From: Nanosynbacter sp.
GTDB taxonomy: Bacteria > Patescibacteriota > Saccharimonadia > Saccharimonadales > Saccharimonadaceae
Assembly (NCBI GenBank): GCA_015257665.1
Contig: JABZJS010000002.1
Location: 62,001-126,000 of the forward strand
Length of the DNA stretch: 64,000 bases
Direction: 5' to 3'
Both the position numbers and the translations under genes were made by a program. The notes under the pieces were generated by a model. That model was not told the DNA's origin and made no database searches. It saw nothing but the letters and a program-made list of their open reading frames with translations. Numbering within the stretch: the stretch's first letter is position 1; every line of letters starts with the position of its first letter. Positions 16,830-24,558 of this stretch are shown piece by piece.

Positions 16830-17113
16830 AATAGGAGAGAAATTGATATGGATATATAGGTAAAGATAGAGAGTAGAGATGAATAGTGAAAAGATAAAGA
16901 TAAATAAAGAAATAGAAAGATAAGTAAATAGAGATAGAAATAAGAGAGTAAGTAGAGATAAAGATAGATAAATAGAGATAAGTAGAGAAATATAGAGAAA
17001 GAGATATACAGATATATAGATATAGAGATGGATATAGAAATAGATAGAGAAATATGAGAGAAAGAGAGATAGCTATAAAGATATGAATAGATAAAGAAGG
17101 AGAAGATAGAATA
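16830..17113. repeat. ~280-bp purine-rich GATA/GAGA low-complexity tract
   Basis: The plus strand is almost entirely A, G and scattered T in degenerate units such as GATAGA, GAGATA and AAATAGAGA, with very few C. An apparent minus-strand frame (repeated Leu/Ser/Tyr/Ile/Phe) is a by-product of the repeat. The region from 16627 to 17190 contains no supported gene. Confidence 0.75.
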
Positions 17114-17191
17114 TAAGAATTATGACAAAAAGAAATTATGGTTATAGAAAGCATCAATCAGTTATGCAGAGCATACTATTGCTAACCCTGG

Positions 17192-17197
17192 TATAAT
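17192..17197 (+). promoter_or_regulatory. -10 box of rsmA (leaderless)
   Basis: Extended TGG-TATAAT; it ends 6 nt before the ATG at 17204. Confidence 0.7.
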
Positions 17198-17203
17198 ACA
17201 ACT

Positions 17204-17995
17204 ATGGCATTACAAAATAAAAAATCTCTAGGGCAGCATTGGCTCAAAGACCCGGATATGCTAGCGGCGATTGCCGATGCAGCGGCACTAACACCTGACG
17301 ATACAGTATTGGAGATTGGTCCTGGGCTTGGCACATTGACAAGTCGGCTCCTTGCTCGGGCGGGCAGGGTAACCGCGGTAGAGTACGATGCTGATCTAGC
17401 GCGCAAACTACCAGGACAATTCCCCGGCAAGCAATTAACAGTCGTACATGAGGATATTCTGCAGTTTGACCTTAGCCAGCTTCCTACTGGCTATATCGTG
17501 GTAGCAAATGTGCCGTATTACATTACGAGCAAGATTGTCCAAAAGCTGCTGACAGCGGAGAATAAGCCGCGCCGCACAGTACTGCTGGTGCAGAAGGAGG
17601 TGGCTGAGCGAATTGCCGCTGAGCCCGGTGCAATGAGCCTATTAGGAGTGAGCGCTCAGCTCTATGCTGAGGCGAAGCAAGGCCCAGTGGTACCGCGCCA
17701 ATTCTTTGTGCCACCGCCCAAGGTAGATTCGCAGGTAGTGGTGCTTGAGACGCGCACTCAGCCTCTCGTGTCGTCAGCGGACGAAAAGGACTTCTTCCGC
17801 GTGGTGCGGGCGGGCTTTGTAGCTAAGCGCAAGAAGCTGCGCAGTGCACTTGCGGCAGGCCTTGCACTAGATAAGACAGAAATCGAGACGATACTACAGA
17901 ACGCTGGTATATCGCCAGACTGGCGGGCAGAGGATGTGTCGATTGCCCAGTGGCTACAAATTATGAATGCTTGGCGACAGCACGGCAAGCTGTAA
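17204..17995 (+). CDS. rsmA: 16S rRNA (adenine1518/1519-N6)-dimethyltransferase
   Basis: 263 residues, the normal length. KsgA/RsmA motifs: N-terminal KKSLGQHWLKDP, SAM-binding LEIGPGLGTLT (residues ~33-43), acidic VEYDADLA, the catalytic NVPYYIT (motif IV, near 108) and FFVPPPKVDSQVV. It dimethylates two adjacent adenines of the helix 45 loop during 30S maturation. Its last 35 nt overlap the end of the converging IMPase-like gene. Confidence 0.96.
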   Translation: MALQNKKSLGQHWLKDPDMLAAIADAAALTPDDTVLEIGPGLGTLTSRLLARAGRVTAVEYDADLARKLPGQFPGKQLTVVHEDILQFDLSQLPTGYIVVANVPYYITSKIVQKLLTAENKPRRTVLLVQKEVAERIAAEPGAMSLLGVSAQLYAEAKQGPVVPRQFFVPPPKVDSQVVVLETRTQPLVSSADEKDFFRVVRAGFVAKRKKLRSALAAGLALDKTEIETILQNAGISPDWRAEDVSIAQWLQIMNAWRQHGKL

Positions 17996-18761
17996 TGAGT
18001 GTATGCTTGATAGAGTCAGTACGAGCAAAAATATAGCCTGGTGAATCTATTGTCCATGGTGAACCATCTAATGCGCACACAGCACAGCCGAGCTGTTGTG
18101 TAAGAAAAGAGCTTGCACAGACGTCCCAGGGGTTTGTTTGAATATTGATAATGCCATCGAGCCTCCCCAGAGCAACAAACAGGCTTGCAAGTGAACTATT
18201 GAGTGATAGAAGCATATAGTCTGTATGCTGCTGTAGATATGAAATAATCTGAATATGCTTTTGTTTCATGGCTAGTGGCAATTTGGCGGTCGTGCCAAGA
18301 TCGACATCGATGGTTGTTCCAGGTAGCGCCGGAGTAGGAACGAATGGTTGGTTACCTTCAAACACACCAGCACCAACTGACCAGTAATAGTTGCTATCCA
18401 TAAAATTAATCACACAGCTTGCAACCAAGTGACCGTTGATTGCAAGTGCAATGTTAGTGCAGTACAGATAGATATGACGGCTAAGATTGTTCGTTCCGCA
18501 TAATGGATCAATAATCCAGACACGTCCATTGCCTATTGTAGTGTCTGTATGCTCTTCTTCACTGAGGATTTTATCGCTCGGAAAATATTGATGAATCGTT
18601 TTGACTATCTGCCGCTCAATGGCGATATCTAAGTCGGTCGTTGTATCATTGGGGTGTGCTTTAATGGTGTAGATATGATTGGCTTGATGGGTGGATTGAT
18701 GTATTGCTAAAATCTCTGGTGCAATAACTGAAAAAAATGTTGCTTCACGATGAAATGACAT
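17961..18761 (-). CDS. Inositol-monophosphatase-family protein with altered metal site
   Basis: 266 residues. Family features: KAHPNDTTTDLDIAIER, SEEEHTD (metal Glu, residues 67-70), WIIDPLCGTNNLSRHI (81-96) and NPWDVCASSFL near 210. The consensus DP-[IL]-D-GT is here DPLCGTNN: the second metal-binding aspartate is replaced by Cys88, while Asp85, the Glu and the late Asp remain. That may weaken or change Mg-dependent phosphatase activity. Known substrates in the family include inositol phosphates, PAP and fructose bisphosphate; none can be chosen here. Its start is 14 nt from that of the divergent pgeF-like gene. Confidence 0.8.
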   Translation of the reverse strand: MSFHREATFFSVIAPEILAIHQSTHQANHIYTIKAHPNDTTTDLDIAIERQIVKTIHQYFPSDKILSEEEHTDTTIGNGRVWIIDPLCGTNNLSRHIYLYCTNIALAINGHLVASCVINFMDSNYYWSVGAGVFEGNQPFVPTPALPGTTIDVDLGTTAKLPLAMKQKHIQIISYLQQHTDYMLLSLNSSLASLFVALGRLDGIINIQTNPWDVCASSFLTQQLGCAVCALDGSPWTIDSPGYIFARTDSIKHTLITACRAVAKHS

Positions 18762-18775
18762 GATATATAGTATAT
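18762..18775. promoter_or_regulatory. 14-bp bidirectional start region with overlapping -10 elements
   Basis: Minus strand: TATACT (18774-18769), 7 nt before ATG 18761. Plus strand: TATATA or TATAGT within 18764-18771, 4-6 nt before ATG 18776. Both messages must be leaderless, and the remaining promoter elements must lie inside the opposite gene. Confidence 0.6.
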
Positions 18776-19519
18776 ATGATTAGACAAGATCAGCCTACTT
18801 GCTTTCCGTCAGAACTCCTCGTTAGCGTGTCATCGAGCAGTGATGGCACAATGCTCGACCGCACACTGGGTGAAACACATCACTCGCAGGTGGTGGCACA
18901 CCGACAGGCCTTTTGCCAGGCGAGTGGGGCTGCGTATGCAGACGTGGTGTATCAGCGGGTTGTCTATGGCGCAGGCCGCAGCTATGCCCAGCTCTGCGAG
19001 GTCGATAGCGGCGCAACGACTCGCCCCACTGCGGAGGTGGTAGCCGACGGCCTCGTAACGCGTTCGCCTGGGGTGGGGCTGCTGTTGCCGGTGGCCGATT
19101 GTGTGGCGACGGTGCTGTATGATCCGGTGCAGCGGGTGCTCGCGCTATTGCATCTGGGGCGGCATTCGACACTCTCGCCACTGCTTGTCCGGACAATTGA
19201 TCGCCTCGTCCACGAAGGCTCTCGGGTGGAGGATATCATTGTCTGGATGAGCCCGAGCGCGCAGCGGCAGAGCTACGTCATGCAGTATTTTGACCAGGCA
19301 ACTGACCCAGCCTGGCAGCCCTTTTGCTCGCACGACGCTGATGGTATCCATCTTGACCTGCCGGGCTTTAATGCTGCTGCGTGCCAGCGCGCGGGCATTG
19401 CATCGCGTAATATCCATATCTCGCCGATTGATACAGTAACAAGCCCCGACTACTTCTCGCACGCAGCGGGTGACACTGCTGGGCGGTTTGCGGTGCTGGC
19501 AATGATGCGAGAAGAGTAA
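18776..19519 (+). CDS. PgeF/YfiH-family multicopper-oxidoreductase-like (purine nucleoside phosphorylase) protein
   Basis: 247 residues, typical length. The core PVADCVATVLYDP holds the conserved catalytic Cys, followed by LALLHLGRHSTL in place of the usual HAGWRG, and the late FSHAAGDTAGRFAVLAMM corresponds to the family's end motif. Characterised members either repair mis-incorporated L-Ser in UDP-MurNAc-tripeptide (PgeF) or act as adenosine deaminase/purine nucleoside phosphorylases. The altered HxGW motif makes substrate inference unsafe. With a MurE-like ligase in the same genome a PgeF role is attractive but unproven. Confidence 0.8.
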   Translation: MIRQDQPTCFPSELLVSVSSSSDGTMLDRTLGETHHSQVVAHRQAFCQASGAAYADVVYQRVVYGAGRSYAQLCEVDSGATTRPTAEVVADGLVTRSPGVGLLLPVADCVATVLYDPVQRVLALLHLGRHSTLSPLLVRTIDRLVHEGSRVEDIIVWMSPSAQRQSYVMQYFDQATDPAWQPFCSHDADGIHLDLPGFNAAACQRAGIASRNIHISPIDTVTSPDYFSHAAGDTAGRFAVLAMMREE

Positions 19520-19588
19520 CGGCAATCCGCAGATAGCCGAACATCAAGCTCCTCCGCGGTATGACTGCGTCGGCTACTCCCATATATC

Positions 19589-19617
19589 TTGCAATATATA
19601 ATTACATCAGCTATTCT
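19589..19617 (+). promoter_or_regulatory. Promoter of the 19680 gene
   Basis: -35 TTGCAA (19589-19594), 17-nt spacer, -10 TATTCT (19612-19617). The leader is ~56 nt and carries AAGGAG at 19667-19672. Confidence 0.55.
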
Positions 19618-19679
19618 GTGATAAGAAAAGGTTTGCCCATCAATCGACCGTGGGTGGATGCAAGAGAAGGAGTATGATC

Positions 19680-20342
19680 ATGGGATGGTTTAAGAATTCG
19701 TTTGGCATTGGGGCTGGTGTAACGCTGGGGGATATGGCGGCTCAGACCGGTGTTGCTATGGCAGTTGATATTATTGATGGATCGACCAAGAAGCTGCAGG
19801 ATGACTATCGCATAGAGCATTTTGACCCAATTGTCCGCGACGATATTTCGCACATTATTGCACGAAGCGCACTGAGTGAGATGTCATATCCCTTTCCTAC
19901 TGAGCTCGATTCCAATGCGAAGGCCGCGCAGCAGCCAGGGGAGAAGAGTAGCTTCGTGCGGCGGCACAAGATCGCTGTCGGTATAACTGGTGCGCTTGTG
20001 CTGGTGGCGATATGCAGCCCTAAGCAAAGCGCCATCGTATTGCTTATTGGGCTGTGGCTGCTGATTGTCGCCGTCGGTATCACCATATTCAAAAAAGCGA
20101 GCCGCACTGCCACAGGCATGATGGTTGGTGCACTCAGTGCACCAAAGCAGCAGCTTATCAAGGATGGCCAGCAGTATTGGCGTATTCGCGAATATGTGCG
20201 CCAAGCTCTGGCTGCATCTGAGCTCAGCCCACAAGATGCTGTGCTAAAGCTTAGTCACACCCAACTTGGGCAGCAATTCCCAGACACAGTGGAAGAGATC
20301 GAGGCAAACGCCTTTTACTATAAACAAAAACTGCAGCAATAA
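19680..20342 (+). CDS. Membrane protein, unknown function
   Basis: 220 residues from ATG 19680, placed 7 nt after AAGGAG; ATGs at 19650 and 19674 fit the site less well. A glycine-rich N-terminus (FKNSFGIGAGVTLGDMAAQTG) precedes a soluble segment. Two hydrophobic stretches follow near residues 103-140 (KIAVGITGALVLVAIC; AIVLLIGLWLLIVAVGITIF), then a helical C-terminal domain ending in KQKLQQ. No family was recognised. A cupin gene follows after 21 nt and is probably co-transcribed. Confidence 0.65.
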   Translation: MGWFKNSFGIGAGVTLGDMAAQTGVAMAVDIIDGSTKKLQDDYRIEHFDPIVRDDISHIIARSALSEMSYPFPTELDSNAKAAQQPGEKSSFVRRHKIAVGITGALVLVAICSPKQSAIVLLIGLWLLIVAVGITIFKKASRTATGMMVGALSAPKQQLIKDGQQYWRIREYVRQALAASELSPQDAVLKLSHTQLGQQFPDTVEEIEANAFYYKQKLQQ

Positions 20343-20363
20343 GTAAATAAGAAGGGGCAACCC

Positions 20364-20711
20364 ATGCGCATTATCAAACGTCCAGCAACCACCATCCCTA
20401 AAGAATCTGCCCACGGCGGCAGTGGGGCACGCAAAGTCTATGTGTCGCCTGAGCACGCCACGAGCCCATATTGCGAGGCGATCACCCATGGTTGGCTGCC
20501 TGCAGGCGCGACCTTTGACTGGCATGATCACCCCGGCGTCGAGGAGACAATGATCGTCCTCAAGGGCAGTGGTGAGGCGTCTGACGCAGATGGTACATAT
20601 ACCTACAATCCAGGCGACGTCTTTATCTTTCCACCCGATACGCAGCACAAGATCCACAACCCAGGGCCAGACGAACATGAGATGATATTCGTGCGCATCA
20701 CAGGGAAGTAG
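20364..20711 (+). CDS. Small single-domain cupin protein
   Basis: 115 residues with AAGGGG upstream. Cupin motif 1 is GATFDWHDHPGVEETMIVLKG and motif 2 is YNPGDVFIFPPDTQHKIHNPG. The metal ligands (H..H, E, then H) are visible, so a metal-binding beta-barrel is expected. Substrates of small cupins range from sugars to small organic acids and cannot be predicted here. The stop codon abuts the stop of the converging EamA gene with no intervening base. Confidence 0.85.
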   Translation: MRIIKRPATTIPKESAHGGSGARKVYVSPEHATSPYCEAITHGWLPAGATFDWHDHPGVEETMIVLKGSGEASDADGTYTYNPGDVFIFPPDTQHKIHNPGPDEHEMIFVRITGK

Positions 20712-21554
20712 TTATTTCCACACGATACAGGCAAGACCGAGTGTCGCTAGCGTCGTTGCGAGAATCTTTTGTCGTGGGTGATCACGCTCACCAAGCAGTA
20801 ATGCGCCGAGTATCATGATGATAACAACCCCGGTTCCAGAAATGAAGCTCGTGATACTCACTAGCCCTGTACTAAGGGCGAGCACAAAACAATGTGCAGA
20901 CAAAGCCCGAAATGTCATGAGCAGATAGGTCTTCTTTTGACAAAAGAGTTGACGATCAATCGGTCGTTTAAGTACCAGGACAATACTCCACAGGAGCGGT
21001 GTTGCGATATATGCCATAAGCGTCATATAGGTAACGTAGCCAACAGAAGTTACAAGCTTTTTCTCAACAATATTCAAACAGGCAATTGTCATAGCGCAGC
21101 TCACAGCCCACGCAACACCAGCTCGAGTAACCTTGTGTGATCCTCGCTGACGAATGATGAAGGCAGCCATAAAGATAAGCCCACCGCCAACAATTTGGAG
21201 GAACGAGACATATTCTCCAAGGAGAATGACACCAAGGATGGTCACAAAGAGTAGCCGTACATTATACAAAACCGAATGGACACCTGCCTCGAGGCGCTGC
21301 AACGATAGCGTATTAGTAATATGGAGCGCTATGGTGAGACTTAACGCCAGACACAAGAGGAAACCTACCTCGCTAGTCATAGCACCGAGATGGAGTGGCA
21401 CGAACCACGATACGATAATAATCGGGAGAGCAATACCTGTCTGCATGAGTGCAGCCTGCACCCAAGGATCGGCGCGTCGACTCAGTGAGCGGCGCAGCAC
21501 CAGATTGTACCCGACAAGCCCAACGAGATGGAGAATAAGGAAACTATACCACAT
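20712..21554 (-). CDS. EamA/DMT-superfamily transporter
   Basis: 280 residues with about ten hydrophobic helices in two repeats of five. The EamA signature appears at the end of each half: LLFVTILGVILLGEYVSFLQIVGGGLIF and GTGVVIIMILGALLLGERDHPRQKIL. These permeases export or import small metabolites (amino acids, nucleotides, sugars); specificity cannot be read. It starts 3 nt after the stop of the 21558 gene, implying co-transcription on the minus strand. Confidence 0.88.
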   Translation of the reverse strand: MWYSFLILHLVGLVGYNLVLRRSLSRRADPWVQAALMQTGIALPIIIVSWFVPLHLGAMTSEVGFLLCLALSLTIALHITNTLSLQRLEAGVHSVLYNVRLLFVTILGVILLGEYVSFLQIVGGGLIFMAAFIIRQRGSHKVTRAGVAWAVSCAMTIACLNIVEKKLVTSVGYVTYMTLMAYIATPLLWSIVLVLKRPIDRQLFCQKKTYLLMTFRALSAHCFVLALSTGLVSITSFISGTGVVIIMILGALLLGERDHPRQKILATTLATLGLACIVWK

Positions 21555-21557
21555 AAG

Positions 21558-22166
21558 TTAGTGATGTTCTGGCCGGTCTCTTAACCACTTCAATGTTGTG
21601 TATAAATCCAGCGGTGTTGGCGCGTGAGGCGGCCGTTGGTCCTTCTGAGACACCTCTGGTTGATGGTTATTGTTAGGCAAAACTGTGACGCTCTGCAGGC
21701 TACGAAGCCAACGCACGTACTGGGCAAGCGACTCAGCAGCGTAGCGCAAATCGACAATCTCGGGGTCGGGATAGAACTCGATGCTATCAGGCCCAATCTC
21801 AGTAATCAGACCAGCGACGGGTGTGTAAAACGTTACATCTGGGTTGCGTGGGCAGGTAGGCATCGTCGCAAGCACATCACTGCAGCGCGATATATCAACG
21901 AGGAGATGCTCGGAAATAGTCGTCTGTGATTCGTGCGCAGGAGGAATATGTGGTACTCGGTTGATGACAACCCGATTGGCGAGCTGTGGTGGTAATTGAC
22001 GTGCAGTATCATCACGTCCTGGCAGCGGTATAACTGGTGTTTTGTTTGCAGCATAGAGGACTCGATCTGGGTTGATTGCGAGGCCAGTCAGTGGCATTGT
22101 TGCTGCCTGATCTGGTAGCAGCGTTTCGACAGTTGGCGTGAGGTGGTCGGGAAGTCGTACAGCCAT
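21558..22166 (-). CDS. Hypothetical soluble protein at the end of the HTH cluster
   Basis: 202 residues from ATG 22166. TACAAT (22182-22177) lies 10 nt upstream, so it may be near-leaderless. It has no signal peptide or membrane segment. The N-terminal half is Pro/Leu-rich (RLPDHLTPTVETLLPDQ; NRVVINRVPHIPPAHE). The C-terminal half contains FYTPVAGLITEIGPDSIEFYP and an amphipathic helix (LRYAAESLAQYVRWLRSL). No family was recognised. It lies between the two multi-HTH genes and the EamA transporter on the same strand, with short gaps. Confidence 0.6.
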   Translation of the reverse strand: MAVRLPDHLTPTVETLLPDQAATMPLTGLAINPDRVLYAANKTPVIPLPGRDDTARQLPPQLANRVVINRVPHIPPAHESQTTISEHLLVDISRCSDVLATMPTCPRNPDVTFYTPVAGLITEIGPDSIEFYPDPEIVDLRYAAESLAQYVRWLRSLQSVTVLPNNNHQPEVSQKDQRPPHAPTPLDLYTTLKWLRDRPEHH

Positions 22167-22176
22167 GATAAATACT

Positions 22177-22182
22177 ATTGTA
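22177..22182 (-). promoter_or_regulatory. -10 box of the 22166 gene
   Basis: TACAAT on the minus strand ends 10 nt before the ATG at 22166 and overlaps the end region of the upstream gene. Confidence 0.4.
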
Positions 22183-22191
22183 CCATCGTTT

Positions 22192-23223
22192 TCATTCGGC
22201 ACGTGAGAATCGATCGCTCGATGACGCAATCGATTGACCGATTGTGTCTTCTGGCACCTCATATCCCTTCGCGCGAAGGTATTCAATAATGCGCTCTTGC
22301 TCGCGTGGGGTGTAGTGTATGCTCGAGCGGCTGCCGCGGGCTTTGCGGCGGACGCCAACAAGCATATCGTCTGCTTCTGCCATGTCGTTGAGTGCTGTAA
22401 TAGCACGTCGCACGGTCATGTGGTGCAGACCAAGCTGCTTGGCGAGTTCGGTAACACTAAGCTCGCCTTCTTGTGGTGAGGGCAGGTCAAGCAGACCCTG
22501 CTCTCTCAGGTAGTCTGCAATGATGCCAGCTTGGCGCGACGTATAGAGCCTATGTATTGTATCCCTGCGAGCGGCTATAGCAACAGTACCAATTGCTGCA
22601 GCAACCTCGGGGTTTTCCGTAGCGTGCTCTATTGTCCGCCATGAGACACCAAGGTCTCGTGCAATGCTGTGGATGGTTCGCTTGCGCGGGCGAAGTTGGC
22701 GCGGCGGCGTATTATCGGCCTGTGCGGCTGCAATGCGTTGATGTACGTCAGCAATTGGGCTTGTGAGTGCATCGCATATATTCGAGGCAAAGTGACGTTC
22801 TGTTGGCAGGGTAATGCCATGGGCGGTATCTTTCGTAACAAGCACCGCTAGTTCATCCTTGGTGTATGTGTGGAGTGGTTGGCGATCACCTGCATTATGG
22901 TTCCTAAGGGGGTCTTCTTTCTCCAGAGTTGGGTCAAAGACAAAAGCGACCTCTGAGTAGGTGATGATGGTACGAGCGGGTTGGGTGTCGTGTGGCTGGA
23001 TATTTGTGATAAAGCGAAGAGGTGGCGGCTGGTCTGTATAGCCTCTTCTTGGTTCTGTCTTGCTTTGCGATATATACACCTGGGCTGGGTCACTAACAGA
23101 AAGGCCGATATCGTTTTCAAGCAAGAAGCAAAGAAGTTTATGTAAATCGTTGAGTTTTTCTGCTTGAGTAGTATATCTGTCATGTATCTCGGGTGATTGT
23201 GTTGGTTGCTGGGGTGTTTCCAT
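22192..23223 (-). CDS. Multi-HTH DNA-binding protein, paralogue B
   Basis: 343 residues from ATG 23223; a further in-frame ATG lies at 23235. The N-terminal ~150 residues form an unnamed domain shared with the upstream gene: LLCFLLENDIGLSV, ARTIITYSEVAFVFDP, and HFASNICDALTSPIADVHQRI. Then come helix-turn-helix units KRTIHSIARDLGVSWRTIEHA and SVTELAKQLGLHHMTVRRAITAL. After HYTPREQERIIEYLRAKGY the sequence ends in SSSDRFSRAE, where the paralogue has a third HTH. Likely a sequence-specific regulator or DNA-organising protein. Confidence 0.7.
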   Translation of the reverse strand: METPQQPTQSPEIHDRYTTQAEKLNDLHKLLCFLLENDIGLSVSDPAQVYISQSKTEPRRGYTDQPPPLRFITNIQPHDTQPARTIITYSEVAFVFDPTLEKEDPLRNHNAGDRQPLHTYTKDELAVLVTKDTAHGITLPTERHFASNICDALTSPIADVHQRIAAAQADNTPPRQLRPRKRTIHSIARDLGVSWRTIEHATENPEVAAAIGTVAIAARRDTIHRLYTSRQAGIIADYLREQGLLDLPSPQEGELSVTELAKQLGLHHMTVRRAITALNDMAEADDMLVGVRRKARGSRSSIHYTPREQERIIEYLRAKGYEVPEDTIGQSIASSSDRFSRAE

Positions 23224-23266
23224 ACCTACCACCATACATAATGCAATCGTTTGTTGCAAATATAAG

Positions 23267-24415
23267 CTACAGAGCCACTGCTCTATCAAACGATCGCCCG
23301 AGGTAGGCTGCCACCTGCTCAGCTTGCTCGGGTGAGAGGTGGTAGCCTAGTGTACAAGCCAGCTGGCCGTTCTGGCGTCGTACGCGGTATCGTTCGGGTG
23401 TTATACCAAGAGCTTCAATAGCGTGATTAATCGTCGCGTGCGTCACATGAAGCTGCTTGGCAACAGTCGTGCGAAGCAGATACCCCGCTGGTACAGGGGT
23501 AAAGAGCCCTTCTCCGCGCGCCTGTTTCTCAATCTTCCGCTGATCCGTGGGTGAGTAGTAGCGGTAGGATAGCCCAGTAGCTTTGTGGTACTCCTCGCCG
23601 TGGACATCGGCCCCGACGCTATTAAGCTCATCAATAATACGCCGCACTGTATTGCCGCCAATGCCAAGCTTTTTAGCAACACCATTGAGCGTGCGATATC
23701 CCTCTGGTGGTGGAGTAGACTGGAGGTGCTCGGCGAGGGTTGCTACTTGGTGTGATGTGAGGAGGTGCTGCAATTCTGTGCCGCGCTGGATTGTAGTGAT
23801 TGCGCCAAGCTTATCACTGATTGCAGGGTTATCCAGTGCCTTCTCGATAGTTCGTGGTGCAACTTTAAGCTTCTCAGCAACCCAGCCAATAGTCACTTTA
23901 CCAAGTGAGCGCCGGGTTTGAGCTATATGGTGCTGCTGCTCTGTCTCTATAGCCTCAGTGATGCGCGCCCGGGCATCGGCAATCGGATGAGTGAGCGCAT
24001 CAACCATGCTCGCCGTAAAGCGCTGGCCGTGAGGGAGCTCTAGGCCGCAGGCTGGGTCTTGTTTGATAAGATCGAGCAGCCCCTCCTTTGTGCAGCTCTC
24101 AAGCGATCCATGTTGCTCAGGATGACATTGCTGCGTCGCGTGCGTATCGAACACAAGCGTGATATCAGGGTAGATAGCCACTGTCCGGCCTGGTTGCTGG
24201 CACTCCTGACGCGGCGGTATTGTTATTATGTAGTGAGCGGGGTTAACTGATGCTTCTGCGTCGCTACACTCAGAAGAGATAGATACATCACGCGTGTCAT
24301 AGCCAAGGTCATTCGCAAGCAAAAATAACAGGTACTGGCGGTCTTTCTCCAGCTGCGCTGCCCGCTCATTGTCTGGCGAGTGCTCGGGAGGGTAGGATGA
24401 TGAGCGATGTTCCAT
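23267..24415 (-). CDS. Multi-HTH DNA-binding protein, paralogue A
   Basis: 382 residues. The N-terminal domain (LLFLLANDLGYDTRDVSI, GRTVAIYPDITLVFDT, RFTASMVDALTHPIADARARI) aligns with paralogue B by eye. Three HTH units follow: VTIGWVAEKLKVAPRTIEKAL, YRTLNGVAKKLGIGGNTVRRII and LRTTVAKQLHVTHATINHAIEAL, separated by linkers with HLLTSHQVATLAEHL and YYSPTDQRKIEKQARGEGL. Its start faces the 24559 gene across 143 nt. On the minus strand TACAAT (24434-24429) lies 13 nt before the ATG. It is a plausible regulator of the divergent repeat-protein genes and of its own unit. Confidence 0.72.
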   Translation of the reverse strand: MEHRSSSYPPEHSPDNERAAQLEKDRQYLLFLLANDLGYDTRDVSISSECSDAEASVNPAHYIITIPPRQECQQPGRTVAIYPDITLVFDTHATQQCHPEQHGSLESCTKEGLLDLIKQDPACGLELPHGQRFTASMVDALTHPIADARARITEAIETEQQHHIAQTRRSLGKVTIGWVAEKLKVAPRTIEKALDNPAISDKLGAITTIQRGTELQHLLTSHQVATLAEHLQSTPPPEGYRTLNGVAKKLGIGGNTVRRIIDELNSVGADVHGEEYHKATGLSYRYYSPTDQRKIEKQARGEGLFTPVPAGYLLRTTVAKQLHVTHATINHAIEALGITPERYRVRRQNGQLACTLGYHLSPEQAEQVAAYLGRSFDRAVAL

Positions 24416-24477
24416 AATAGAGTAGTGTATTGTACACGATAGATTGCAGCTTTGTCAATAATATGACTGAATGGTAG

Positions 24478-24499
24478 CACGTTATACCAAAACGTGGTA
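24478..24499. promoter_or_regulatory. Nested inverted repeats in the divergent HTH/repeat-protein promoter
   Basis: CACGTT (24478-24483) / AACGTG (24491-24496) with a 7-nt spacer, overlapped by TACCA (24485-24489) / TGGTA (24495-24499). The position suits an operator for one of the multi-HTH proteins. Confidence 0.35.
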
Positions 24500-24558
24500 C
24501 GATACAAGTACTCTTATTTTCCAGAGAGACACGTCATAAGGTAAAAATACGAGGTACT

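Noticed and set aside
16822..17157. Minus-strand ORF of 111 codons over the purine tract
   Set aside because: It is a by-product of the low-complexity repeat: only Leu, Ser, Tyr, Ile and Phe dominate, and there is no start context.
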